Source of the DNA: Vibrio gelatinilyticus
GTDB taxonomy: Bacteria; Pseudomonadota; Gammaproteobacteria; Enterobacterales; Vibrionaceae
NCBI RefSeq assembly: GCF_022836845.1
Contig: NZ_JAJNNZ010000010.1
Location: 82,679-146,678, forward strand
Length of the DNA stretch: 64,000 bases
Direction of reading: 5' to 3'
Of the stretch, positions 10,036 through 17,332 are shown one piece after another (position 1 is the first letter of the stretch; the number at the start of each line of letters is the position of its first letter). The notes below the pieces were generated by a model, which had not been told where the DNA came from, made no database searches, and worked only from the letters and a program-made list of their open reading frames with translations. A program made the position numbers and the translations under genes.

Positions 10036-10848
10036 ATGCGCGAACTTAATGATTCTGCTTCTGACAGCTACAACCAACGTTTTGGTGGCACCCGTCGACT
10101 TTACGGGAACTCCGAAGTGGAGATATTACGTGCCGCTCATGTGTGTGTTATTGGTATTGGTGGTGTGGGCTCTTGGGCAGTAGAGGCTTTAGCAAGAACC
10201 GGTATTGGTGAGTTGACATTGATCGACATGGACGATGTTTGTGTCACCAACATCAATCGTCAAATTCATGCGATGTCGGGAACTATTGGTCAAAGCAAAA
10301 TCGAGATGATGGAGCAACGAGTTAAACTTATTAATCCAGAGTGTAAAGTTAACTTGATTGACGATTTTATCAGTGCAGAAAACCTATCCGAATACATTTC
10401 GAAAGACTTTGATTATGTGTTGGACGCGATTGATAGTATGAAGCCAAAGGCTGCGCTTCTAGCTTATTGCAAAAGCAATAAAATCAAAGTGATTACTACA
10501 GGTGGGGCTGGTGGGCAGGTTGATCCTACTCAAATAAAAGTGGCTGACCTGACTAAGACCATACAAGATCCGCTGGCCAAAAAGCTAAAAGATACTCTGC
10601 GTCGTCACCATAATTTCACAAAGAACCCCGCTCGAAAATTTGGCATTGATTGTGTCTTTTCGACAGAGCAGCTTAAGTACCCGCAAGCTGACGGCAGTGT
10701 TTGTGGCGTGAAGTCGACAGCTGAAGGCCCAAAGCGCATGGATTGTGCCACAGGCTTTGGCGCAGCAACGGTCGTGACGGCAACTTTTGGTTTTGTTGCT
10801 GTGTCGCGCATTGTTGAAAAACTCATCCAAAAATACGCAAGCAAGTAG
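10036..10848 (+). CDS. tcdA: tRNA threonylcarbamoyladenosine dehydratase (TcdA/CsdL)
   Basis: 270 residues of the ThiF/MoeB/E1-like family. The nucleotide-binding GIGGVGSWAVEALARTG motif is near residue 40 and is followed by LIDMDDVCVTNINRQ, diagnostic of this branch. It cyclises t6A37 of ANN-reading tRNAs to ct6A using ATP, with sulfur-transfer support from CsdA-CsdE. csdE follows 8 bases downstream and csdA faces it, which reproduces the Csd set. The C-terminus is hydrophobic, as is usual for membrane-associated TcdA. Confidence 0.95.
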   Translation: MRELNDSASDSYNQRFGGTRRLYGNSEVEILRAAHVCVIGIGGVGSWAVEALARTGIGELTLIDMDDVCVTNINRQIHAMSGTIGQSKIEMMEQRVKLINPECKVNLIDDFISAENLSEYISKDFDYVLDAIDSMKPKAALLAYCKSNKIKVITTGGAGGQVDPTQIKVADLTKTIQDPLAKKLKDTLRRHHNFTKNPARKFGIDCVFSTEQLKYPQADGSVCGVKSTAEGPKRMDCATGFGAATVVTATFGFVAVSRIVEKLIQKYASK

Positions 10849-10856
10849 AGGCTATC

Positions 10857-11291
10857 ATGTCTGGTATTATCAACAACCCATTTGGTAGCGAGATCACAGC
10901 GCAAGATATCGTCGCCGCCATGACGGGCCTTAAAGGCTGGGAGGACCGCTATCGCCAAGTGATTCAGTGGGGCAAAAAGCTTCCTGTACTTGATGATAAG
11001 CTAAAACAAGACCAACTACTTGTTGCTGGCTGTGAAAGTTCGGTTTGGTTAGCTTTGCAACAGGTTGAAGGTCGTTGGCATATTCAGGCTGACTCGGACG
11101 CCAGAATTGTACGCGGCTTAATTGCAATTGTGTTGGCCGCCTTTAACGGAAAAACGTCTGCTCAGATTAAAGAGTTTGATTTAGAGAGTTATTTTGAACA
11201 GCTGAACCTGATCCAGCACTTAAGCCCTTCACGGGGTAACGGATTAAAAGCGATTGTTGAAGTGATTTTAAGTCAGGCCAATCAGCAATAG
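10857..11291 (+). CDS. csdE: Sulfur acceptor protein CsdE (SufE family)
   Basis: 144 residues of the SufE fold. The sulfur-accepting cysteine is Cys59 in LVAGCESSVW, at the position expected for SufE/CsdE. It takes persulfide sulfur from the desulfurase CsdA, encoded convergently, and hands it on; TcdA immediately upstream is its known partner. It probably shares a transcript with tcdA. Confidence 0.93.
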   Translation: MSGIINNPFGSEITAQDIVAAMTGLKGWEDRYRQVIQWGKKLPVLDDKLKQDQLLVAGCESSVWLALQQVEGRWHIQADSDARIVRGLIAIVLAAFNGKTSAQIKEFDLESYFEQLNLIQHLSPSRGNGLKAIVEVILSQANQQ

Positions 11292-11298
11292 TCTTCGA

Positions 11299-11342
11299 AA
11301 AGAAAATAGGATTCGATCGCGGGTTATGGCAAACCGAATCCT
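11299..11342 (-). terminator. Terminator downstream of csdA
   Basis: AGGATTCG (11308-11315) pairs with CGAATCCT (11335-11342); an inner GGTT/AACC pairing can extend the stem. On the minus strand the hairpin is followed by a T-rich tract (complement of 11299-11307), so it would end csdA transcription between the convergent csdE and csdA genes. Confidence 0.65.
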
Positions 11343-11380
11343 GCCTCATTAGATCCCTGTTATCCCTACCCAGAACAAAA

Positions 11381-12580
11381 TCATAGTATATCGACCGCTT
11401 TGCTAACGGCTTTTATGAATGCTTCGACGTCTTCTTTGGTGTTATAGATCGCAAAGGATGCACGCACAGTGCCCTTAAGACCTAACGCATCCATCAAAGG
11501 GTGTGCACAGTGATGTCCGGCCCTCACGGCGATGTTTTGCTGATCGAGTAAGGTGGCAATATCTTGATGGTGAACACCATCCATTACAAAGGTAATGACA
11601 CTGGCGCCGGGTTGAAAGCCAATAATGCGAATATCGTCTAGCTCACTCAGCCCTTGATAAGCGTATTGCTGCAGTGCAGACACATGCTTTTCTAACATGT
11701 CGTGATCGTACTGTGATAACCAGTCGATAGCACAAGCGAGTGCCAACACCCCAGCCACATTGGGAGTGCCTGCTTCGAACTTCCCTGGAAGCGCGCTAAA
11801 AGTCGTTCCTTCAAAAGACACTTTTTCAACCATCTTGCCGCCACCATGCCAAGGGGGCATGACCTCTAGGAGGTGCAACTTGCCATACAGCACACCAATA
11901 CCTGCAGGGGCGTACAGCTTATGGCCAGAGAAAACATAAAAGTCCGCATCCAATGACTGTACATCGGTAGGTTGATGAACGATACCTTGTGCACCATCAA
12001 CCACGACAATCGCTTCACTGCATGCTCGAGTTAAGGTGATAATCTGCTCTAAAGGTAAAGCGGTCCCTGTGACGTTAGTCACCTGTGCGACGGCCACAAT
12101 TTTGGTGTTGCGACCGATAAGGGACTTAAAGGCTTCGATGTCAATCTGGCAGTCTTTGGTGATAGGAACTTTAACGACTTTCGCGCCAGTCTGCTCTGCA
12201 ACGATCTGCCAAGGAACAATATTGGCGTGATGCTCCATTTCGGAGACGAGTATTTCATCACCGGCCTTTAGTGAGCTGCGAGCGTAGGTTTGCGCAATCA
12301 GGTTGAGCGCTTCGGTGGCTCCACGTGTCCAGATGATTTCGTTAGGGGACGAGGCGTTGATAAAACGCGCGACAATGCGCCTTGCCTTTTCAAATCTATC
12401 TGTGGCCAGTGCTGTTAGCGAGTGACTGCCTCGGTGAACATTGGCGTTTTGATTTTGATAGTATTCACTCACACAATCGATTACCGCTTGAGGCTTTTGT
12501 GTTGTGGCAGCGCTATCAAGGTAAATTACATCACCTTTAATCGCGGGGAACTGCGCTCTAATATTGTGTAAATCAGTCAT
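11381..12580 (-). CDS. csdA: Cysteine desulfurase CsdA
   Basis: 399 residues, class V aminotransferase fold. The PLP-binding lysine lies in VFSGHKLYAP (near residue 223) and the catalytic cysteine in RAGHHCAHPLMDALG (near residue 358), the arrangement of group II SufS/CsdA enzymes. The N-terminal YLDSAATTQKP text also fits. It makes a persulfide from cysteine and passes it to CsdE. It starts 8 bases inside the 3' end of yajL, so the two are probably co-transcribed on the minus strand. Confidence 0.95.
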   Translation of the reverse strand: MTDLHNIRAQFPAIKGDVIYLDSAATTQKPQAVIDCVSEYYQNQNANVHRGSHSLTALATDRFEKARRIVARFINASSPNEIIWTRGATEALNLIAQTYARSSLKAGDEILVSEMEHHANIVPWQIVAEQTGAKVVKVPITKDCQIDIEAFKSLIGRNTKIVAVAQVTNVTGTALPLEQIITLTRACSEAIVVVDGAQGIVHQPTDVQSLDADFYVFSGHKLYAPAGIGVLYGKLHLLEVMPPWHGGGKMVEKVSFEGTTFSALPGKFEAGTPNVAGVLALACAIDWLSQYDHDMLEKHVSALQQYAYQGLSELDDIRIIGFQPGASVITFVMDGVHHQDIATLLDQQNIAVRAGHHCAHPLMDALGLKGTVRASFAIYNTKEDVEAFIKAVSKAVDIL

Positions 12581-13178
12581 TGGCTTTTCCCATCTTGTGA
12601 TAGTGGAGGGTCGGGTTTGTTACCATAGGCTCGGCTACTTGCCATGCTTTTTCTTTGCCGCACAAAGCGATAATGATCTCTATTGCAAACTCAAGTGCGG
12701 TACCCGGGCCCTGACTGGTAATTAGGTGATGATTTATGTCTACCGTGACTCGTTTTGGGCGCCAATTGTCTGTTGGGATATGAGACTGAAAACTTGGATG
12801 GCAGGTCATTAGAGCATTGGGATATAGGTTATGGTGCTGCAAAACAATAGCTGGTGCAGCGCAGATCGCCGCGAGCCATTTGCCTTCATACTTGTGTTGC
12901 AAAAGCATCTCGACCAATAAAGTACTGTCACGCAATGTTTCTGCACCAGTAACGCCACCAGGCAGAGCGATGGCATCAAACTCGTCATCAGCCACATCAA
13001 CCAGCTTGCATTGTGCTGTTAAAATAACCCCTCGCGAAGCCGTTACCGCAAGACTTCCGTCAAAATCAGCACTGGCTACGGTGACATCAAAGCCGGCCCT
13101 TACAAAGGTGTCTATCAGGGTCACGGCTTCGATTTCTTCGGTACCTGACGCTATTGGTATCAAAACACGTTTACTCAT
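12573..13178 (-). CDS. yajL: DJ-1/PfpI family protein YajL
   Basis: 201 residues. The nucleophile elbow AICAAPA places the reactive cysteine at residue 106, as in E. coli YajL, and the N-terminal glutamate of the triad is in GTEEIEAVT. Family members protect proteins from oxidative and dicarbonyl damage (chaperone, deglycase, or glyoxalase activities are debated). Its start overlaps the panE end by 8 bases and its end overlaps csdA, so panE-yajL-csdA reads as one tight unit. Confidence 0.9.
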   Translation of the reverse strand: MSKRVLIPIASGTEEIEAVTLIDTFVRAGFDVTVASADFDGSLAVTASRGVILTAQCKLVDVADDEFDAIALPGGVTGAETLRDSTLLVEMLLQHKYEGKWLAAICAAPAIVLQHHNLYPNALMTCHPSFQSHIPTDNWRPKRVTVDINHHLITSQGPGTALEFAIEIIIALCGKEKAWQVAEPMVTNPTLHYHKMGKAND

Positions 13179-14064
13179 GGTTACTCCAACTGCTTTCTAT
13201 GTCTTTTATCGCGCAATAGAGGCGCTGGTTATTGGGAACTTCGATATGATGGTGCTTGGCGATTTTGAGCACATAGCCGGTAATAAACTCAATTTCAGAC
13301 TTTCTCTGGTGTTCAATGTCTTGCTGCATTGAGGAAAAATTTGCCGCTGTGGCTTTGAGGACAGTCTGAACGGTCTCGGTAAGTGCAGCTAATGGCAGAT
13401 CAATGCGTTCAGCTTGCATCACTTGATGCACCTCACTAATGATGGCGCTCAGTTCAGTTTCAAAATGAGGTGTGCCCAAATCACCATTTCGACAACGATG
13501 TAGAGCGGTAAGCGGGTTAATTGCGCAGTTGATGGCCAGCTTCTGCCAGAGTGCGCTTTGGATGCTGTTGGTCCAGCCACATTCAGCGAAGGCATGGTGC
13601 ATGACATCAGAAACAAACTGGCATCGTTCGCCTTGCTGATTCCAGGCGCCAATTAAGGTTTGACCTCTGCCCGTGTGCTCAATATGGTGACGATCGCGCT
13701 TCAAAGCACCGTGTGTGGATGTCCCTAGCAAGATGGGATGTCCCTGTAATTGCTCGGCGACCAGATCGACACACCCCATGCCATTATGAAGAAAAAGAAT
13801 TATGGTGTCGTTTGCTAGCGCGTCGAGTAGTGGCGTGATCGCCGTTTCCACTTGCCAAGCCTTGAGGGTGATAATAAGCAGTTCACATTGTTCGAGATGC
13901 GATAAGCTACGGTTGACTAAGCTAATTGCGCTCTGATTATCGAGTGAAAACTCATGATATTGGTCGTGGCGTGATCCCCACACCGAGACAGAATGGCCCG
14001 CTTGATCAAGATGATAGGCGTATAAAGATCCAATAGCACCGGGGCCCAGAATGACGATATTCAC
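13171..14064 (-). CDS. panE: 2-dehydropantoate 2-reductase (ketopantoate reductase)
   Basis: The best start is GTG at 14062-14064 giving MNIVILGPGAIGSLYAYHL, which puts the NADPH-binding GxGxxG at the very N-terminus as in PanE (297 residues). The longer frame to 14106 would prepend a hydrophobic stretch not seen in the family. Conserved text LKAWQVETA (the catalytic lysine region), LHNGMG and QKLAINCAINPLTALH supports the call. It reduces ketopantoate to pantoate in coenzyme A synthesis. Confidence 0.92.
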   Translation of the reverse strand: MNIVILGPGAIGSLYAYHLDQAGHSVSVWGSRHDQYHEFSLDNQSAISLVNRSLSHLEQCELLIITLKAWQVETAITPLLDALANDTIILFLHNGMGCVDLVAEQLQGHPILLGTSTHGALKRDRHHIEHTGRGQTLIGAWNQQGERCQFVSDVMHHAFAECGWTNSIQSALWQKLAINCAINPLTALHRCRNGDLGTPHFETELSAIISEVHQVMQAERIDLPLAALTETVQTVLKATAANFSSMQQDIEHQRKSEIEFITGYVLKIAKHHHIEVPNNQRLYCAIKDIESSWSNHE

Positions 14065-14122
14065 AATAATACTCAGTGACAGGGAAACGAACGTGAAGAA
14101 TAGCAAATTATTGCCAAGGAAT

Positions 14123-14149
14123 AAAAAAAGGCGCCATTAGGCGCCTTTT
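14123..14149 (-). terminator. Terminator after the Tsx-like porin gene
   Basis: AAAAGGCGCC (14126-14135), ATTA loop, GGCGCCTTTT (14140-14149). Read on the minus strand it ends in a seven-base T-run, so it terminates the porin gene before panE. Confidence 0.9.
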
Positions 14150-14169
14150 CTACAATCCAAAAAATTGGA

Positions 14170-14952
14170 TTAGAAGTTGTACTGTACGCGGTAGATAAGC
14201 GCGTCGCCGTAGTGCTGTTTACGACCAGATTCGCCATATACACCAAGCTTATTGTTGAAGTAACGGTATTGGATACCAGTCGCTAGGTGCTTTGTTGGGT
14301 GCCAGAATAAGATTGCAGCGCCCTGGACGCTATTTTTGCCACCCTGATTTTGAGCGTAAGCGTCGTTGCGATCAAATTCGATTTCGTTCCAGTTTACGAA
14401 AGAGAAGTCTTGACCACCTAAGTTAAACGCGTAACGCGCAGTCCAACCAGCCATGTAGCCGTTGTTGCCGTTAACATTTTGGTTTGGTGAGAAAGAATCC
14501 CAAGAAGTGATGTCATGAACACCAACCCATGGCTTGAAGAACCAGTTGTCACCTTGCAACGCAGTGTAACCTAGACCAAGAACGCGGTTAGTTTCGCTTT
14601 GGTTTGGGTTGTCGTGGTGGTAAACCTGGCCGTATAAGCTCACACCAGAATCACCAAGATAAACGTGCGCTGTACCTTTCATTGAGTTCTTCTGCTCTGA
14701 AGAGCTCTTTTCAACACTTTCACGGTCGTAGAAACCGTAGATCTCACCCCAAGTGAAACCCGCACCGCCTTCAAGACCAAGAACAGCTTGGTTACGGTTG
14801 CGACCATCTTTGCCATTTTCAATTGCATTAGGACCGTGATCCCAGCTTTGGTGGTCTAGATATACACCGCCGAAGCCGTATAGATATTCTGCTGATGCTG
14901 GAACTGCTGCTACTGCTGCAACAACGCCAAGAGCTAAAAGTGATTTGCGCAT
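14170..14952 (-). CDS. Nucleoside-specific channel-forming (Tsx/OmpK family) outer membrane protein
   Basis: Starting at the ATG at 14950-14952 (AAAGAGT element upstream) the protein is 260 residues with a clear signal peptide, MRKSLLALGVVAAVAAVPASA, cut before EYLYGFGG. The mature chain has alternating polar/aromatic beta-strand patterns and ends in the porin-type aromatic VQYNF. GEIYGFYDRE and FKPWVGVHDI fit the Tsx-like family, which includes Vibrio OmpK, a phage receptor. A longer frame to 15057 adds a non-signal hydrophobic leader and is rejected. A CRP-like site lies about 125 bases upstream, and Tsx genes are known to be CRP-controlled. Confidence 0.82.
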   Translation of the reverse strand: MRKSLLALGVVAAVAAVPASAEYLYGFGGVYLDHQSWDHGPNAIENGKDGRNRNQAVLGLEGGAGFTWGEIYGFYDRESVEKSSSEQKNSMKGTAHVYLGDSGVSLYGQVYHHDNPNQSETNRVLGLGYTALQGDNWFFKPWVGVHDITSWDSFSPNQNVNGNNGYMAGWTARYAFNLGGQDFSFVNWNEIEFDRNDAYAQNQGGKNSVQGAAILFWHPTKHLATGIQYRYFNNKLGVYGESGRKQHYGDALIYRVQYNF

Positions 14953-15074
14953 AATAGATGACTCTTTAAGTTGTGATGTGTTTGGTCGCAAATCCCTGCG
15001 AAACCGTCCAATGGCGAGCATGATATAGATTAATATCGCAATGTAAATGTGCAACAATGCAAACGGTTGCTAAA

Positions 15075-15096
15075 ATGTGTGTTGGTGATCACATTT
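15075..15096 (-). promoter_or_regulatory. Predicted CRP site upstream of the Tsx-like porin
   Basis: The core TGTGT-N6-TCACA with a perfect right half TCACATTT matches the CRP consensus at 9 of 10 core bases; the left outer half is weaker. Carbon-source control is known for Tsx channels. Confidence 0.55.
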
Positions 15097-15217
15097 CATG
15101 GAACTCGTCGGGAACTTTCTTGGTTTGTACACAAATCGTTCAAGCACGTATTTCACGTCGTTAACAAATGAGCTTTTTCATTAACCTCTGTCTATGAGTC
15201 GTTCACTAGGTTTGAGG

Positions 15218-15243
15218 TGATCATTTTTTAACATTACCCGTAA
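15218..15243 (+). promoter_or_regulatory. Predicted ECF (RpoE/ChrR-type) promoter of the LON-domain gene
   Basis: TGATCA at 15218-15223 and CGTAA at 15239-15243, 34 bases ahead of the ATG. TGATC in the -35 and CGTA in the -10 are what I recall for the Rhodobacter-type RpoE (ECF11) sigma factors. The spacer from TGATC to CGTA is 16 bases here and 17 at the similar element before the sigma gene. Confidence 0.5.
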
Positions 15244-15276
15244 AAGCTAGCATGGGTTATTGAGAGAGGTTGCTAG

Positions 15277-15876
15277 ATGAGTATCGTTAATTTGTTTCCT
15301 TTGCGTTCGACCATTCTCCCCGAAGGGAGAATGCATTTGCGAATATTTGAACCTCGGTACATAAAAATGGTGTCTAATTGTTTGCAAAACTCTTCAGGTT
15401 TTGGGGTCTGTTTAATTGATGACAGCAAAGCACCAGCACCAAGAAATGTATCCCGATACGGAACATTTGTCTCCATCGTTGATTTCGACAGTGACTCCGA
15501 TAATGCTTTGGTGATCACAGTGTCAGGCGTAAAAAAATTTGCTATCGATTCCGTTGAGGCTAGCGAAGACGGGCTGAGAAATGCGAGTGTTCAATGGATT
15601 GATAATTGGCAACATACAGGCTTGCAAGAGCCCAACGTCTATCTATCGGAGTACTTACAGGAAGTCTATTCTCAATTTCCTATGATAGGGGATTTGTACC
15701 GCGACCGATTTTTTGATGATGCGACTTGGGTGTGTCAACGTTGGCTCGAAATTCTGCCAGTCGATTGTGATCAGTTCGAGCAACTCGTGTCGCCAGCAGA
15801 TTGCTCTAAGGCACTTCGGTATTTGGATGAGGCGTTTAAATCGGGAAGTTTAAGACTTACAGAACGTCATAATTAG
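15277..15876 (+). CDS. LON substrate-binding (N-terminal) domain protein
   Basis: 199 residues that correspond to the N-terminal PUA-like LON domain alone, without AAA+ or protease domains. The motif FPLRSTILPEGRMHLRIFEPRY at residues 7-28 is the family hallmark (shown here only as FPL...LPEG...RIFEPRY). Such stand-alone proteins are common in proteobacteria and lack a proven function; they may bind substrates or nucleic acid. The gene lies about 110 bases before the ECF sigma gene on the same strand and has a similar predicted ECF promoter, suggesting membership of that stress regulon. GAGAGAGG-type ribosome site upstream. Confidence 0.85.
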   Translation: MSIVNLFPLRSTILPEGRMHLRIFEPRYIKMVSNCLQNSSGFGVCLIDDSKAPAPRNVSRYGTFVSIVDFDSDSDNALVITVSGVKKFAIDSVEASEDGLRNASVQWIDNWQHTGLQEPNVYLSEYLQEVYSQFPMIGDLYRDRFFDDATWVCQRWLEILPVDCDQFEQLVSPADCSKALRYLDEAFKSGSLRLTERHN

Positions 15877-15895
15877 GCACTTTCAGGATTGTTTA

Positions 15896-15922
15896 TGATC
15901 CGTATTAGCTATACTCACGTAG
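15896..15922 (+). promoter_or_regulatory. Predicted autoregulatory ECF promoter of the sigma/anti-sigma operon
   Basis: TGATCC at 15896-15901 and CGTAG at 15918-15922. ECF operons of this type usually carry their own sigma's promoter; the element resembles the one before the LON-domain gene, which supports both. Confidence 0.6.
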
Positions 15923-15987
15923 CAAGATATTGAAGCAAAGAGAGCAACGAGAGATCTGTACGTTGCAAATACGAATTGGGAGCTGTT

Positions 15988-16569
15988 ATGACAAGTACTT
16001 CAGTAGACAGTAGGACCAAGCAACAGTGGCAAGCTTTAATGGAGCGCGTCAAACAGCGAGACAGAAAAGCGTTCGAGGAGATATTTGTTTACTACTCTCC
16101 TCGCTTGAAGCAGTTCACTTTCAAGCACATGGGAAACGAGCAGGTCGCGTTAGAGCTTGTACAAGAAGCCATGTCTGTCGTCTGGCAGAAAGCCCATTTA
16201 TTTAATGGCGAGAAGAGCTCACTCTCCACTTGGATATACACGGTGGCGAGGAATCTCTGTTTTGATTTGATGCGCAAGCAAAAAGGAAAGGAGTTGCACG
16301 TACATTCTGAAGACATTTGGCCGGGAGACTTTTGCCCGCCAGACTTTGTAGAACATTATTCACCAGAGTTAGACAGGTTGAAACTGCAAGTTGTGAAATT
16401 TTTAGATACGTTACCTGAACCGCAAAAGCAAGTTGTTCAAGCTGTTTATCTAGATGATATGCCGCAGATGCAAGTCGCTGAGATGCTCAATGTTCCTCTG
16501 GGAACGGTAAAGTCTCGTTTACGTTTAGCCGTAGAGAAACTACGACATACCATGGGGGAAGAGCTATGA
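15988..16569 (+). CDS. rpoE: RNA polymerase ECF sigma factor, RpoE/ECF11 type partner of ChrR
   Basis: 193 residues from the ATG at 15988, which has GGGAG five bases upstream (a start 12 bases earlier lacks a ribosome site). Region 2 (AFEEIFVYYSPRLKQF through STWIYTVARNLCFDLMR) and region 4 (LPEPQKQVVQAVYLDD, then LNVPLGTVKSRLRLAVEKLR) are complete. The adjacent ChrR-type zinc cupin anti-sigma factor assigns it to the Rhodobacter RpoE group that answers singlet oxygen and related photo-oxidative stress. The stop and the next start overlap (ATGA). The symbol follows the Rhodobacter usage, not the envelope-stress RpoE of E. coli. Confidence 0.9.
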   Translation: MTSTSVDSRTKQQWQALMERVKQRDRKAFEEIFVYYSPRLKQFTFKHMGNEQVALELVQEAMSVVWQKAHLFNGEKSSLSTWIYTVARNLCFDLMRKQKGKELHVHSEDIWPGDFCPPDFVEHYSPELDRLKLQVVKFLDTLPEPQKQVVQAVYLDDMPQMQVAEMLNVPLGTVKSRLRLAVEKLRHTMGEEL

Positions 16570-17240
16570 GAAACTGTCATCCTAATATTGAAACTTTGAA
16601 TGCCTACGCCATCGGCGAAGTCGATTCTGCTCATGGTCTTGCCGTTTCAACCCACTTAGAGAACTGTTCGCGTTGTCAAAGCCTAGTGGCTGCAAAGGAG
16701 AGTGCGCAGGCCCTTGAGCTAGAACACATAGAGGTACCAATGAGTGCACCAATGGACGCTTCATTAAGTGGCATGCTTGACTCAATTTTGGCTCTCGACG
16801 CTGATATCCGAATGCCAAATTTGAAGAAGCCAGTATCGATCAGTGTCGATGGTAAAGATTTCACTCTTCCGGCTTCCTTAAGTAAAGTGGTTGAACTGAT
16901 GGGTGATTGGAAAAGCTACGGCGGTAAGGTGTACACCTCTTCGATTCAACTTGATGAGCAATCAAGAATGAGTCTTCTCTATATCTCAAAGGGTGTGCAA
17001 GTGCCTCAGCACACACACAAAGGAAAAGAGTCTACCCTTGTTCTTCACGGCTGTTTTAGTGATGAAAATGGGACCTATGAGAAAGGGGATTTTATAGAGA
17101 CAGATGATACTGTCCGACATGCACCGCAAACGGCCGCGCATCAAGACTGCTTGTGTTTATCCATCTTGACCGAACCACTGGTCTTTACCAAAGGGGTGGC
17201 AAGAGTCTTCAATATGTTTGGTAAGGGCATGTACCCGTAA
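16566..17240 (+). CDS. chrR: ChrR-type zinc-binding anti-sigma factor with cupin domain
   Basis: 224 residues. The N-terminal anti-sigma domain keeps the four zinc ligands His5, His30, Cys34 and Cys37 (HLENCSRC), each exactly one residue earlier than the ligands known for Rhodobacter ChrR (6, 31, 35, 38). The C-terminal cupin keeps His149, His151, Glu155 and His185 (QHTHKGKE, VRHAP). In the family the N-terminal domain holds the sigma factor, while the cupin is required for the singlet-oxygen response. It overlaps the sigma gene by four bases and is followed by a strong terminator. Confidence 0.92.
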   Translation: MRNCHPNIETLNAYAIGEVDSAHGLAVSTHLENCSRCQSLVAAKESAQALELEHIEVPMSAPMDASLSGMLDSILALDADIRMPNLKKPVSISVDGKDFTLPASLSKVVELMGDWKSYGGKVYTSSIQLDEQSRMSLLYISKGVQVPQHTHKGKESTLVLHGCFSDENGTYEKGDFIETDDTVRHAPQTAAHQDCLCLSILTEPLVFTKGVARVFNMFGKGMYP

Positions 17241-17253
17241 ACGATGTGGTAAG

Positions 17254-17290
17254 AAAAAAGGAGAGGGCGACCTCTCCTTTTTAGTTTTTT
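17254..17290. terminator. Bidirectional terminator between chrR and ampG
   Basis: Twelve-base arms (17255-17266, 17271-17282) around a GCGA loop, with A-runs before and T-runs after, so it can act on both strands between convergent genes. Confidence 0.9.
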
Positions 17291-17332
17291 AGTTTTTTAG
17301 TGTGTAAGGATAAAATTCGAAAATATGAGCTA

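Larger units (their letters stand above)
14953..15276. other. Divergent intergenic region between the porin and LON-domain genes
   Basis: 324 bases with no gene. It holds a CRP-like site near the porin side (15075-15096) and an ECF-type promoter near the LON-domain gene (15218-15243). Nothing else is clear to me. Confidence 0.6.
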
